From Rhipidocladum racemiflorum (Eukaryota; Streptophyta; Magnoliopsida; Poales; Poaceae): 64,000 bases of DNA. The notes beneath the pieces are model-generated. The model made no database searches. It was not told the DNA's origin and saw only the letters and a list, made by a program, of their open reading frames with translations. The stretch covers positions 19,583,374-19,647,373 of the forward strand of contig CM070580.1 of assembly GCA_036346355.1 (NCBI GenBank), given 5' to 3'. A program made the position numbers and the translations under genes. The first letter of the stretch is position 1, and each line of letters starts with the position of its first letter. Shown one piece after another: positions 24,563 through 36,866 of this stretch.

Positions 24563-27500
24563 ATGGCACCGCCGGCCGCGGCCTCGGCGCTCCTCCTTCT
24601 CCTCGCCTTCGCGGTGGCCGGCGTGGTCTCCGACGGCTCGGACCACCGGTACAAGACTGGCGAGCCCGTCCCGCTCTACGCCAACAAGGTCGGCCCCTTC
24701 CACAACCCCAGGTGAGGCCTCTCCCATCAGATCCCCTTGCCCCGCGCCGGTTCGCGCGCGTGCGGGGATCTGATGCGTCGGATTCGTGGGGGCGGGAGCG
24801 GGAGCTTGCTTTGGATTGTTCGCATCCAATCTCGGGGTGGAATGAGTTGGGGGTTTACGTTAACATGATCAACACCGACTAGTTTTGGAGATTTAGCAGA
24901 GGATTGTTTGAGTTTTTGTGGGAATCGGGTGGAATCGCAACTGATTTAGTACAGCGGATCTTCTCGTAGGGTTTCCTTTTTTAGAAACCGTCGGTTTGCA
25001 ATGGTTTTAGCGCGAATTCTAGATGTAATGAGCCTTTTGTCTGCAGCTGTGAATCTATTGTCGTTAGGAATCGGATCTGTTTGTAAAGCAGAATTTTTTT
25101 CTTCGAGGCTGATATATCGTTATGGTTGCGGAAACGCCATTCTCATGCCGCGTTCCTTTTCCTTGTAGCGAGACATATCGGTACTTTGACCTGCCTTTCT
25201 GCTCTCCAGGTTAGTTCGTCATAATTTCTCCTGGTCATTGTTTGCCTGTTAATATGTACTTTCTCAAATTATGGTTTGCTAATAGATGTTCGTGATCACA
25301 GAGAAAGTGAAGGAGAAGAGTGAGGCTCTCGGCGAGGTCCTCAATGGGGATCGGTTGGTTGATGCACCCTACAAGCTTGATTTCCGCGTGGATTATGATT
25401 CCAAGCCGGTTTGCTCAAAGAAGCTCACCAAGGAGGATGTGGCCAAGTTTCGGAATGCAGTAGCTAAGGATTACTACTTCCAGATGTACTATGATGACCT
25501 CCCACTGTGGGGGTTCATTGGCAAAGTGGATAAGGGTGGCAAGGCCGACCCGAGTGAGTGGAAGTATTACTTATACAGGCACATTATCTTTGACATCCTC
25601 TACAACAATGACCGAGTGATTGAGATCAATGTGCACACTGACCAGAGTGCACTGGTCGACCTGACAGAGGACAAGGAGGTTAATGTTGACTTCCTTTACT
25701 CAGTCAAGTGGAAGCAGACACCAACACCATTCGAGAAGAGGATGGAGAAGTATTCCAGTTCCTCCAACCTCCCGCATCACCTGGAGGTTCATTGGTTCTC
25801 GATTATAAATTCTTGTGTTACAGTCCTCCTACTGACAGGATTCTTGGCGACAATCCTCATGCGAGTACTGAAGAATGATTTTGTCAAGTAAGGGTCTACT
25901 ATCTTCATTTGTTTGTGGATCACTATTTTATCACTGAAAATAATTGTTTCTATTCTATATATGCTAGAACACTTAAAGTATTTCATTTATCCCTATATTG
26001 ACATACATAACAACAAAAACACAATCTTGAGTCATAGGCTTTGTTTTGTTCTTGGCTCTTACCACAAGCCAGGTACTAATGATGCATGTGCATGAACATC
26101 TCAGTTATTGTTGTTCATTCATCTGGCAATTTATCCGGAATGTTGTTATTGTTGTTCATTGACTTCATTCATCTGGCCATTTATCCTGAATGTTCTCTTG
26201 CATCTATTTTCTATTCATTCTGCTAACTCAAATGATACTTCCAGTCGCCATTTAATCCATTATGTTCTGGAGCTGAGAACAATTATTGTCCCTAGATCCT
26301 AAATTCCTAATTAGAAAAAAAAATCTAAAGGCTGCCCTTCAAGTTTTCTCTGTAGTTACTTTTGCTCAAGTTGATATCGTTTCGTATGACTGGTTTGCAT
26401 CTCAGTTGGGCAAGCTTCTCAAATAATGTGCCTTTATAGCATTGCCACGAAAATGTTTGCTCAAACTGCAAGTATGCAGCATATTGATTTAATCACTTAT
26501 TTCACATTATTGACCTGTGTTTCCTCTTTAATAATGATATTCTGCAGTTGAGGATGTAGGCCAATGCATGACGCATAAAGTAATATTGTTGTTTGAAATT
26601 AATATTGACTCACTAAAGAAAGTTTATGATACATCAACATGGCTCTTAATTCATAGACATATTCAGGTTTTTCCACCCATCGTGATGGTTCAACTTTGAT
26701 GTCCTCAAAATTACATATCTTCTCAATATTTCTGAACATTGTCTTGATTTGAAGGTATGCCCATGATGAGGAGGCAGTTGATGACCAAGAAGAGTCTGGA
26801 TGGAAATATATCCACGGTGATGTCTTCCGGTTCCCCAAGAACAAGTCATTGTTTTCGGCTGCTCTTGGCACAGGAACTCAGTTGTTTGCTCTGTAAGTGC
26901 TGATGGTTTTTTATCCATTTATACTATTATCATAGTTTGCACAATAAATTTTTTTCCACCAGTTATTCCCTTTGATTTGCAGATATCTAACAATCTTATA
27001 TGGCACATTGTAGCACAACCTTTATATTCCTGCTTGCACTCGTCGGAGTGTTCTACCCTTACAATCGTGGTGCACTTTTTACTGCATTGGTTGTCATCTA
27101 TGCACTCACTTCAGGAATTGCTGGGTACATTGCAACCTCTTTCTATTGTCAGCTAGAGGGAACGAACTGGGTATGTGTTGCCTTAATTTGTAAAATATCC
27201 CTTGGCACTTCTATTAGGTTAAGATTCCAAATTCAAAGGCATGGATTGTATTTGTTATAGTACTAATGCTGCCATTTTATGTTTATCTTCTCAGGTGAGG
27301 AACTTGCTATTGGCAGGATGCCTGTTTTGTGGACCTCTCTTCCTGACATTCTGTTTCTTGAATACTGTTGCTATTGCTTATAGTGCAACAGCAGCATTGC
27401 CTTTCGGCACTATCTGTGTCATTGTGCTCATCTGGACGTTAGTTACATTTCCTCTTCTAGTTTTGGGAGGCATTGCTGGTAAAAACAGCAAAACTGAATT

Positions 27501-29683
27501 CCAAGCTCCTTGCCGTACTACCAAATACCCTAGGGAGATTCCTCCACTTCCGTGGTACCGGAGAACAATTCCACAGATGGCTATGGCTGGATTTTTACCT
27601 TTCAGCGCCATTTATATCGAGCTCTACTACATCTTTGCTAGTGTTTGGGGCCACAGAATTTACACCATTTACAGCATTCTCTTCATAGTCTTCATCATCC
27701 TCCTTATCGTCACTGCCTTCATTACTGTTGCACTGACATACTTCCAGCTTGCTGCTGAAGACCATGATTGGTGGTGGAGGTACACTCATTTTCCTCTCTC
27801 TATTTTGCTTCTGAATGATTACTCACAGGGAAGCGTTGAGGGGTTCAATTGCAATAATTCACTACTAGTCTAGTATTATACTAACAATGCTGCTTTAAAT
27901 TTGTGTAATTTAGTTTTGGTGAGAGCATAGAAGCACTACTTTTTTTTTGTAATTTACCTGGTGGTGTCAGTGGCTCTGCTGTTAAATCTGCAAACTGGTA
28001 GGCATTTATTCCGTCTATATACAAGTATATTGACGGTTTAATTGGTAAGGTGTATTCTACTGTCAGTTGGATCTGCTTCAATTATTGTCTGTTAGCTCTG
28101 GAATCACTCTGGTGGCTATCGAATGTTTTCCATAGTTTGGCATTGGAATGGCAGGTTATTAAAGTATCATCTCAGTAAAGTTTTAGTACAGGGAAACTAT
28201 GTATCACCAATACGCGATGCCGGTACGGTGATACGCAATTTCCAAAAAAACAAGAATCCGGCAATATGGCAATTATATGCGTATTAAAAATTAAAAAAAA
28301 TTGTAAATAGGCCATAAGAGATTTAAGACAATGATTAGTTGATTACCTTGATGAAAAGTTGAAAACTATACATTTGTTGCCTTTTTTCCTCTTTGTACCT
28401 CGGTCTATGCAAATAAATGAAATAGACAATGTGCCATCCCTAAAGCAAAAGGCTAAGCTAATTAAGAAATTGGAGATGAGATGTACTAAAGAAGAACAGG
28501 GCAGCACCCAACCACTTACCTTTGTTCAGTTGCACTAGAGAGATAAGTTGGCGGCAGAGAACGAACAGAACCACTTGGCCTCTGGGTTCTGTTGCACTGG
28601 AGAGATCGCCTGGCGGCAGAAAACATATCAAAGGATGAAATTGAACCCTAGGAAATGGAAAAGTTTATTTAACTTGCAGCATAGGAAATACAAAAGTAAT
28701 ATAGTACAAGATATGGAACAATCGAAAAATCGTGGTAAACGTATCAAAGGATGGAATTGAGGCTCACAGTGAAACAATATTGAAGGTCAAACTATGTGTC
28801 CAATTTTCCTGAAGACGATTACGTGCCCTTACTAACATGTGAAAAGGGGGAGGCGGTGGGATTTGCAGCAGGAGAACGGGGAGGGCGGTGTGATTTGCGG
28901 CGGCGGGAGAAGGGGGAGGTGGCGGGATTTGTGGCGATGGCAGGAAAACGAGAAGATAGTAGAGCGATTTGCGGCGACGGGAGAACGGGGGGAGGTGGCG
29001 GCGATTTGTTGCAGGGAGCAGTTGGCTGCGTGACGAGAGAAGGCTATGTGATCTGTGTGGGAAGGAAGAGGATTGATATTTTTAGGGTTAGGATTGATGG
29101 GTTGGAATGAGCTTTTCGATTGTTTGGGCTGTGTTATGGGCTTTCGAGGTATTGGGCGGTTCGTGGAGTATCGGACAATTAGTTGGCTTAGAGGTATTGG
29201 GTGGGATTGGGGTATCCGATACCAATACGGCAAGTTTGTGAAGGATCAGTTATTCATAGCAGGGCAATTATGACATGTTCTAAGGACATTAAACTAGGGT
29301 TGAGTTCCTGAAATCTATTAACACTACATTCAAGTGCATGTTTTTCCTGTATTGTATGCCAATTTCATGAACAGATTGTCATGAATACTACTTATGCTAC
29401 ATGCTAACTCTAGTGAAATGTTATGCTGAACAATTTTTTAAAATTTTCTTCACTCTAACACAGGTCATTCCTATGCGGAGGATCAACTGGATTTTTCGTC
29501 TACGGCTACTGTCTGTACTACTACTATGCACGATCGGATATGTCTGGCTTCATGCAGACATCTTTCTTCTTTGGATACATGGCCTGCATCTGCTATGCAT
29601 TCTTCCTGATGCTTGGCATGGTGGGTTTCCGTGCTGCCTTGTTCTTTGTACGTCACATATACAAATCCATCAAGTGTGAGTAA
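24563..29683 (+). CDS. Transmembrane 9 superfamily (EMP70/nonaspanin) protein, 7 exons
   Basis: TM9SF proteins are Golgi/endosomal nonaspanins with a large lumenal N-domain and nine membrane spans, implicated in sorting and adhesion. My exon model is 24563-24711, 25169-25209, 25302-25887, 26755-26892, 27014-27170, 27295-27779 and 29464-29683: GT-AG throughout, continuous frame, 591 residues, as usual for plant TMN proteins. A signal peptide (ALLLLLAFAVAGVV) is followed by the lumenal domain with LYANKVGPFHNP and YRYFDLPFC. TM1 lies at about residues 228-250, and the eight-span block (about 300-585) includes GTNWVRNLL and the conserved PREIPPLPWY loop. The C-terminus KSIKCE carries the KxD/E Golgi-retention, COPI-binding signal known in this family. 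Exon 5 must start at 27014; the more obvious upstream acceptor (26982) leads to a stop. Intron 6 (1.7 kb) holds repeat DNA. The gene appears intact. Confidence 0.95.
26105..26200. repeat. Imperfect direct repeat in EMP70 intron 3
   Basis: A segment TTCATTCATCTGGCAATTTA and downstream bases recurs about 57 bp later as TTCATTCATCTGGCCATTTA, each followed by TCC[GT]GAATGTT. Local duplication, no coding effect. Confidence 0.8.
28195..29250. repeat. Probable transposon in EMP70 intron 6
   Basis: The left part carries CACCAATACGCGATGCCGGT and the right part ATCCGATACCAATACGGCAA, which together suggest degraded inverted ends around CCAATACG. Between them are G-rich, purine-biased repeats (28840-29000, GGGGGAGG/GGCGGGATTTG units). 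No duplication or coding domain could be fixed. Confidence 0.35.
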
Positions 29684-30931
29684 ACTACTATTGGAGGATG
29701 AAAAGCAGCAGAGTTGTACTCCTTTTTGGTGCCACTAAGAAGTTCCAGTATAGAAAAGGTTAGCTCTCGCGTGCAACAGAAAGCAACTAGAACTTGCCAT
29801 GTTTCATATTAGGTCATTATTTATAGGAACAGGTAATGAACCTATAAATTTGTTCTCTTTTTGTGCGACTGCTGTGATAAGTCGTCTTTTCCTTGGCCCG
29901 TGTATTATCTCCCTGTGACATCCAGACAGTATTACTTTGTTCATCCATGACCTACCTGAATTTCTGTGAGATAATATTATGTTATGCCCTATTTCCTAAG
30001 GTGGAATAACAGAAGTGTAGAGATGGTTACCTCCAGATTCCAGAAGGGCATGCCGCCCACGGTCTACTTGTACTGTTATACGTGTACCCATTCCCTTGTT
30101 ATGTATTGCCAAATGTTGAAGTATTAGGTCCATTTTTGTACCAAGATAATGAAATTTCTATACTCTAATCTATTTGCGCACTCTTCGCTGTCGCTGGTTT
30201 GCAAATTGCAATGGTGGCAAGAAAATGACGAACATCAGAGCGACTATCATCCCATGTAGTGGCAGCAAAATACCTATGTAAGTTCTCGTGTTTGTCTGTT
30301 CCCGTGTTATGTTCCTCGTCCAGAGGATGACGTTAGCACAAATCGCTTGTGTTCAAATTTATGCGCGAGCACCGGAGGATATCGCATTACCTAGTGCCAA
30401 TGTAGGTTTACTCGGATTGAGATTTGTGTCGATTCATATATTTTAGTCCAGTGACCGGTAGGGACTAAGCATGGTGTTGTATCGCGGGCACAGTGATGGC
30501 AATATGGCATGAACTCGACCGGGCTCGCAGTGCTACGAAACTGCAGGGTGGCGTGATCTGGGCCTCCCGTTCTAGATAGCTATTGCCTATTGGTACCGAT
30601 TGGTTTTTCCTTTTCCACGTCTATTAAGTAGGCACGCCAACGCCCAGACGTAAAAGGTCCAAACGCACATAAACTCCGCCCGTTGCATACCGAAAAAGGG
30701 AAGGAATCCAACGATGCCGCAGATGAGCGCATCGAAAAACGTCCGTAGCGTTCCTCACGTTTTGCAGCGGACGCTTTTGCAGACTTCAAAATTTGCGCTC
30801 AAGCAGCAGCTAAAGCTCGCGCCAAAGCTCAGTACAACGTCAGAGTCTCAGAGAAGAAGAAGAAAAAAAAAAGGTATGCCATTATTTCTGTACTGGTCAC
30901 CCACGCTTACCGCGAGATCGGAGTCCCAATC
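29684..30931. other. EMP70 3' UTR and intergenic DNA before the AKR fragment
   Basis: 29684 to about 30170 is the probable 3' UTR. 30590-30930 becomes GC-richer and purine-rich (AGAAGAAGAAGAAAAAAAAA near 30855), consistent with the leader of the damaged aldo-keto reductase gene. No gene is seen. Confidence 0.4.
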
Positions 30932-31204
30932 ATGAGCGCCACGACGCCAGCGGGCATGCCGCGCGGTCGGCATGGGCACGGCGGAGCAGGGGACCAAGCC
31001 GGAGCGGAGCCCATCCGCCGCGCCCTCGAGCTCGGCTACCGCCACTTCGACACCGCGGCGCGCTACGAGACCGAGGTCCGCGCCCATCGGCGAGGCCGTG
31101 CGGTCGGGCGCCGTCGCCACCTGGGACGAGCTCTTCGTCACCTCCAAACTCTGGCGCAGCGACAGGGTCCTCCCCGCCCTCAGGCAGACGCTCCAGTGCG
31201 CGTG
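30932..31204 (+). pseudogene. Aldo-keto reductase first exon, frameshifted (DMAS-like AKR4 family)
   Basis: AKRs of this plant group reduce carbonyls with NADPH; grass members include deoxymugineic acid synthase. The coding content is clear (MPR start, GMGTAEQG, ALELGYRHFDTAARYETE with the catalytic Asp/Tyr region, then IGEAVRSGAVATWDELFVTSKLW and VLPALRQTLQ). It is spread over two frames, needing about three frame changes: near 30965, near 31005 and near 31080. The exon ends near a CTCCA|GTGCGC junction where related genes have an intron. No middle exon is seen between here and 57655. The frame changes make it a pseudogene unless the assembly is faulty. Confidence 0.8.
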
Positions 31205-32535
31205 TCTCCTCTCCACTTTTAATTATCTTGGATTACATGAGGATTTAAAGACGGATAAGAACAAGCTTGTGATTTACTTTATTTTTTTTGAATAAATTAA
31301 TATTTCATTATTATTTGATTTTTTGGGCATCAGGCCAGGCCTGTAGGCCACAAGGCCCGCAATTATGTCCCCAAGCCCATGAAAATAGGTTTAGCCTGAG
31401 CCGAGCCAACCGGGTCGTGCTACTCATGAACAAGCCTAACCATAATTTGTGCGCAATTGGTGATCTACCATCCTAATCAAGCTATTAATTACTTGAATGC
31501 GACGGGACATGAGGGAAATGGGGTTGGCAAATATGTCATTTTCCCTGACTTTTTTTTAAGGTAAATTAGCCCAAATAACCTAACCTATTATTTCATTAAA
31601 CGAACAGTACAGATCGAACACTTGAACACAGAAGCCCAAGAATGAAATGAAAATTACAGCAAGGCCACCGAAGGCCCGGAGATCCTGATTAGGGGTGGCA
31701 ATGGGGATTCGTTCCCTGATCCCCGATGGGGAATTCCTCTATTAGGGGACGGGTTTGGGAAGAAATCGCCCCCGCGGGGATGAAAACGGGGAAAATTATT
31801 CCCCCGTCGGGGATGGCGGGTGTCGGCGTATTTTACGCCAGGGTCCCCACTCCCCCGCAATAAAAGATCGCCGGCGAGCGAGTGCGTCGAGCACCTGCTG
31901 CCGGCGGCGGCAACTCCAGCGGCATGGCCGTCCGGTGGGCAGTGGCGTCGAGCCACACCACTAGGCGACCAGGAAAGTGGTCGCCCAGCGGACAGGTGGC
32001 AGTCAGGCCACGCCCCTGGGCGACCAGCGGGGTGGTCGCCCAGTGGACAGGTGGCGATCAGGCCACACCACTGGGCGCCCAGGAAGGTGGTCGCCAATGA
32101 CAGTGGCGGTCGAGCCACTCACTGGCGACGGCAAGGTGGTCGCCAAGCCGACAGTGGCGGCCAGGCCACGCCCTGGCGACGGCGAGGTGGTCGCCCGAAG
32201 ACACGTGGCATGCATCGAGCCGCTCCACCTGGCGTCCCAGGCCGCAACGCCAGATCAAGGACATTTAATGCGAATCGTGCGCATTAAATGCAAAGCATGG
32301 AGGATACAAAGATGGCGGCGCGTCTTCCCAGTGTGCATTAATTACGTGTGACATCACGGCGGCCACCGACGGAGCAGGTGGCATTGGCGGGCGTGGGGCC
32401 CAAAGCGAGGGTGTGGCAGCTGCGGCAGATGTTACTTGGGATGTAAGAGCGATGTGACGCGATTAAATGCGCCCGTGGCAGTGTAATGAGTGGGCTTTGC
32501 CGTGTAAGCCTCCCATGTGCCCCCGGGAGCCCAAG

Positions 32536-32543
32536 TATAAAAG
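32536..32543 (+). promoter_or_regulatory. Tat-A 5' LTR TATA box
   Basis: TATAAAAG after GGAGCCCAAG. The same box is at 43750 in the 3' LTR. It is the only strong core-promoter motif in the LTR. Confidence 0.8.
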
Positions 32544-32803
32544 GGGGCCGGGGTGCATGGGAGAGGGGGTTCGATCCATAGTTGGTAGATTTCATCCTCT
32601 CAAGTTAGTACACAAGCAATACCAAGAAAAGCAGGACTAGGGCTATTACTCTCCGGAGGGCCCGAACCTGGGAAAAGAGTTCTTGTGCCCCTTTGTTTTC
32701 CTGAGCTTCCCGGTACTCCAGTCATCTTCTTCCTTTCCCCGGCAATTGCCCCGAAAGCCCCCCGTCTGAACCTTATAAGCACCCGATTCGGAGGTGCCTG
32801 TTG

Positions 32804-34189
32804 TAGGGGTGAAACGGATCGGATATGGATCGGAAACCACTTATATTGTATTTGATCCATATAATTTTATCGGATCGGATTCGGACACGGATAATACCGG
32901 ATACGGATTCGGACACGGATAGTGCCGGATACGGATATAGATAATATTCGAATGAATACGGATAAAATAAGTTCGGATAATCATCGAAACGGATATTTTT
33001 CGAATAATACGCGTAAACACTAAATACAAATGGAGTGATGGGCTACAATGAATATTATCGATAAAAAACCAACATAAATTGTATAGGACATTGAGACATC
33101 AAGACCGTTAAAACCTTACAGTTTATAGCAATATACTGAGTCACATCTCAGAATTGCATATACATCATCCATAGAAATTGCACACCATTCATAGAGGTAA
33201 ACAAAAGTAACAAAGCACATGCATAGCACTAAGCATCCATAATACAGAGATTTATTATTGAGAATCTGGATTGCAAATAGGATGAGAACCAACACATTAA
33301 TATGCTTATCATTGAAAGATGAGATAGCACAAAGAAGTTCAGTTTAATCGAACAACTACGGTGCTCCCGGTGTCCTTCGGGCGAATGGCGGCGGCGTCGG
33401 GAGAGAATGGCGGAGCGATAGATGGCGGCGGCGGCGAGAAGCAAGGGGTGAAGGATGCTCGGACGAGAAGCAAGGGGCTTAAGGGCGTCGGATCGAAGCC
33501 GAAGGACGCCAGGCCGAAGGGCGTCGGAGCGAAGCGGTCGAAGTCACGACTCACGAGAGGAGCATTAGCGTAGCGGGAAGCGAGAGAGAGCCGGATCTCC
33601 GTGGCGGCGGCGGGCAACGCCCCGCGACGGTGAGCTCTGAGTGGTGAGCAGGCCACACAACGCCGACGAGGCGGGCGGCGGCGCGGCCCAGGAAGTAGGG
33701 GAAAGCGGCGAGGCGGTGGCGCCCAGGAGGCTGGCGAAGCGGCCGGAGGCTGAGCTGGGATGGTGGCGGCGACAAACTCTGCGAGGGCAGGAAGTGAGGA
33801 GAGGCTGCGAGGCTAGGGTTTGATGAATCTTTGGGTGGCCGAACTCATGTCAAGGGTTAAGGGCCTAAGGCTGAAGTGGTGAAGCCCATTTGCCCCTATT
33901 TGGTGACTTGAGTGGTGACATACGGCCATACGAGCCATTGGGTCAAGCCGGCGGTAGAGCTAAGCTATAATGTGAGAATTCGGATATTATCCGCGGATTA
34001 TATCCGTAAAAATTGTCGGATAACATCCGACGGATAATTATCCGTGATATCCGTATCCGTATCCGGGACATTTTATCCATATCCGATCCGTAAAAAATAT
34101 TCGGATATCCGAAAAATTATCCGAATTGCTATCCGAGACACTTCGGTCAGTCGGTCGGTCGGAAATTATCCGTACCATTTTCACCCCTA
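32804..34189. mobile_element. hAT-2: non-autonomous hAT element inside the Tat-A 5' LTR
   Basis: 1386 bp with ends TAGGGGTGAAA and TTTCACCCCTA, flanked by exact 8-bp duplications GCCTGTTG (32796-32803 and 34190-34197). The uninterrupted 3' LTR of Tat-A shows the empty site. Both ends carry dense CGGATA/TATCCG words (32815-32960 and 33980-34140), likely transposase-binding subterminal arrays. The middle (33360-33830) is GC-rich with only repetitive, unrecognised reading frames. Confidence 0.92.
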
Positions 34190-34213
34190 GCCTGTTGGCT
34201 AGTACGCCGACAG

Positions 34214-34231
34214 TGGCGCGCCAGGTAGGGG
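34214..34231 (+). promoter_or_regulatory. Tat-A primer-binding site
   Basis: TGGCGCGCCAGGTAGGGG begins one base after the 5' LTR end, the expected position. It is not the initiator-Met type; the exact tRNA is not assigned here. Confidence 0.75.
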
Positions 34232-34305
34232 CTATTGGTGGTTAGATTGCCCTCTTCCTTCCATCTCCAGCTCGAAGCTCAGCAGAAGTAGGGGCGCTCA
34301 TCTGC

Positions 34306-35968
34306 ATGGCGGAGTCGCACTCCAAGAGCAGCAATCTGCCCGAGGAAAGCGGCGCCCGTAGCCGGTCCCGGCGTTCGGGGAGGGAGCCAGGCCACCCGGG
34401 TCCCTCCGCTTCGGGAGGGGCGCGCATGGCTCCTGCGCCCGGGGGTCAGCCCGTCCAACGGTGCTTGGCGCTGGGGGACGACACCCCCGCGCGAAGCATT
34501 CATGCGGCCCGGCTGCTTCTCGATCATCCCCCAGTAACGTTGGGGGGGGACACCCCAGCCACTCCATGGCTGCGGGATATTATCCACCTGGTCGATGCCG
34601 CACAATAGCAGGTTGAAGCGGCGGCCCAGCCGGGGGCTTCCGGTCTATGGCGGCAAGGCGCGCGCGCAACCGACGCGCAGGCTTTCAGCCGCCATACGAC
34701 TTCTCCCGGCATCAAGGGCCGGGACAAGGGGAAGGGAGTCCTGGTTGCAGCCCCCTCCGTTATAGGGGGACGTGCACGTGACTCCGCTTCTTCTCGCGGT
34801 CCCCCCGAGTCAAGGGGGAATCGCGAAGATCTCAGGTCGCGCTTGGACGAGAGGCAGCTCCATCGCGACGGTGACCTACGCCATGTTCTCAGGGGGCGTC
34901 GCGAGAACGCGCAGCGGTGCGCCAATCCCCAGATATCCACCGGGCGACAGGGGGCTTCCCCCTCGGACTCCGGGGAGAGCGCAGGGTCGCACTCCTCGTC
35001 CTCTCCTCAGGATCGAGGGGCTGGCGAACAACGCTGCTCCCCCTACAACGTTGGATGCCAGGCGTTCTCTCTCCGCCTCTGGCAAGCCGCGTGGCCGGAG
35101 AGATTCCGCCCGGCCTCCATCGAGAAATACGACGGCACCACCAACCCGGAGGAGTTCCTGCAAATCTACACCACGGTGGTGCGTGCGGCGGGAGGGTCCG
35201 AGAAGGTTATGGCCAACTACCTCCCGACGTCGCTGACGGGCTCTGCCCGGTCCTGGCTACTCAACCTCCCGCGAGGCTCCGTGCACTCGTGGGAGGAGCT
35301 GTGCGACGTTTTCGTCACCAACTTTCAGGGCTCCTACGCTCAGCCGGGCGTGGAGGACGACCTCCACGCTCTGGAGCAGGCAGAGGGGGAGTCCCTGAGA
35401 GAGTTCATCCGGCGGTTTAGCCACTGCCGTAATGTGGAGGACGACCTCCACGCTCTGGAGCAGGCAGAGGGGGAGTCCCTGAGAGAGTTCATCCGGCGGT
35501 TTAGCCACTGCCGTATCGACCCCGGATCTCTGGCGATCGGTGATCATCGCACCGGAGAGAGTCGGGACGAGAAGATCACGGGAGAAGATGGCTACCCACA
35601 TCATCTCGACCGCTTCCGAGTTGTTCTCCCTAGCGCACAAGTGCGCTAGGCGGCCGAGGCTTCGGAAGAAGCGTGACAAGGCCTCACGACACCGGCAGCG
35701 CCCGGCACCTCGAAGTCCTCTGACCGCAAGAAGAGGAAGAAGAAGCGAAAGGAGGCCACCGCTAGGGAAGTCCTGGTTGTCGAACCAGAGACCAAATCCC
35801 GGCGTCGCGATGATCAAGACCGAAGGGACGAGCGCCGGGACCGGCGTGGCGACCGCAGGAACCGTCGCTCGCCCCGTCGCGAAGACGACGGGGGCAAACC
35901 CTACTGCCCCATCCATCGAACGAGTGGACACGACTTGGAGGACTGCCAAGTTGTGTCCAAGCTGGTAG
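34306..35968 (+). pseudogene. Tat-A gag, broken
   Basis: Gag would form the particle and bind element RNA. The frame opens at 34306 (MAESHSKSSN), has a TAG at 34606, and continues to the retrotransposon gag core at about 35090-35520 (KYDGTTNPEEFLQIY, SARSWLLNLPRGSVHSWEEL). An 84-bp in-frame tandem duplication (35350-35433 and 35434-35517) repeats the VEDDLHALEQAEGESLREFI segment. After about 35530 the frame is lost; the later part (ASELFSLAHKCA) resumes in another frame. A CHHC knuckle (CPIHRTSGHDLEDC, about 35905-35945) ends gag. That C-X2-H-X4-H-X4-C form recurs in Tat-B. Confidence 0.85.
35350..35517 (+). repeat. 84-bp in-frame tandem duplication in Tat-A gag
   Basis: Two adjacent copies, starting at 35350 and 35434, are near-identical and preserve the reading frame, doubling a 28-residue helical segment of the gag core. 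Confidence 0.95.
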
Positions 35969-36693
35969 ACAGGCGACTTAAGAAGCGCCGCGAGAAAGAC
36001 CACGGAGAAGACGACGACGAAGACTCAGCTCCTTTGGCCTTCCAACAGGCGGAGCACACGGTGGCGTTCATCCACGGGGGCTCAGCCACCTACTCATCGA
36101 ACTCGCAGTACAAGCGGGATCTGAGGCAGGTCTGCGCCACCGTATCGTCCTCTGGGGCGAGTAGGTTGCTGAAGTGGTCGGAGCAATCGATCACTTTCAG
36201 CCGGGCCGACCACCCGGAGAACGTTTCCGGCCCAAACCATTTGCCGATCGTGGTTTCTCCCACGGTTCGCAACGCAAGGCTCGGGCGAGTCATTGTCGAT
36301 GGGGGTAGCGCCATCAACCTGCTGTCAATTGGGGCGTACCAGGCGCTACAGATACCGTATGAGGAGCTGCGCCTGGCCCCACTCTTCTACGGAGTCGCCC
36401 CCGGGGTGGGCCTCTTGCCCCTGGGGCAGGTCCGGTTGCCTGTTATGTTCAGAAGTGCGGAAAACTTCCGAACGGAGCTGGTCGACTTTGAGGTCGCCGA
36501 CTTCGACCTCCCGTACAATGCCCTGCTTGGTCGTCCGGCCTTGGTCAAGTTCATGGCGGTCGCTCACTACGCCTATATGCTAGTGAAGATTCCCGGGCCT
36601 GGAGGTCCAATTACGGTGAAGGTGGATAGACTGGAAGCCCTGCGTCTCAGCAAGCAGCTGCAGGACCTGGCCGGCTTCACCTCGGCGCGATAA
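35935..36693 (+). pseudogene. Tat-A protease region
   Basis: Open for about 250 codons. Retropepsin active site IVDGGSAINLL (about 36292-36325), followed by NALLGRPAL, a conserved post-protease motif of Tat elements (about 36518-36545). It ends at a stop (36691-36693), after which the connection to RT needs further frame changes (36694-36866). Confidence 0.85.
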
Positions 36694-36866
36694 GGGCGGA
36701 CGGCCGAGCTCCCCTTCGGTCGGGACCAGCGCCGCCTTGATCCTTGAGCGAGGCAAGGGCGGTCCCCGTGGGCGAGGACGGCTCGGGCAAGGTCGTCAAG
36801 ATCGGCACCGACCTCAGCGCCAAATAGGAAGGCGCGCTCGTCACCTTCCTCTGGTCTAATCTGGAT

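Larger units (their letters stand above)
31821..34212 (+). repeat. Tat-A 5' LTR (carrying hAT-2)
   Basis: About 998 bp once hAT-2 and its duplication are removed. The 5' half is GC-rich and consists of imperfect repeats around CACCACTGGGCG and GGTGGTCGCC (31940-32200). The 3' half (32240-32800) is nearly identical to the other LTR. TATA box TATAAAAGGGGG at 32536. Confidence 0.92.

Noticed and set aside
26982..27013. Alternative exon 5 acceptor for EMP70 at the first CAG
   Set aside because: It runs into a TAG within ten codons; the acceptor at 27011-27013 restores the family sequence.
28548..29233. Open frames in EMP70 intron 6 as alternative exons
   Set aside because: Repetitive Gly/Arg/Glu-rich or Ser/Pro-rich translations of a purine-biased repeat; the intron splices cleanly around them.
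31940..32200. Regularly spaced GC-rich repeats, CRISPR-like at first sight
   Set aside because: The units are imperfect and abut one another without unique spacers, in a plant LTR; both LTRs carry related versions.
33361..33823. GC-rich frames in the middle of hAT-2, possibly a captured gene
   Set aside because: Ala/Gly/Arg-rich on one strand and Pro/Ser/Leu-rich on the other, without a recognisable domain; kept only as part of the element.
34279..34940. Long minus-strand frames opposite Tat-A gag
   Set aside because: Shadow frames of a GC-rich coding region, without the promoter and splice pattern seen for the true antisense gene at 40750-42609.
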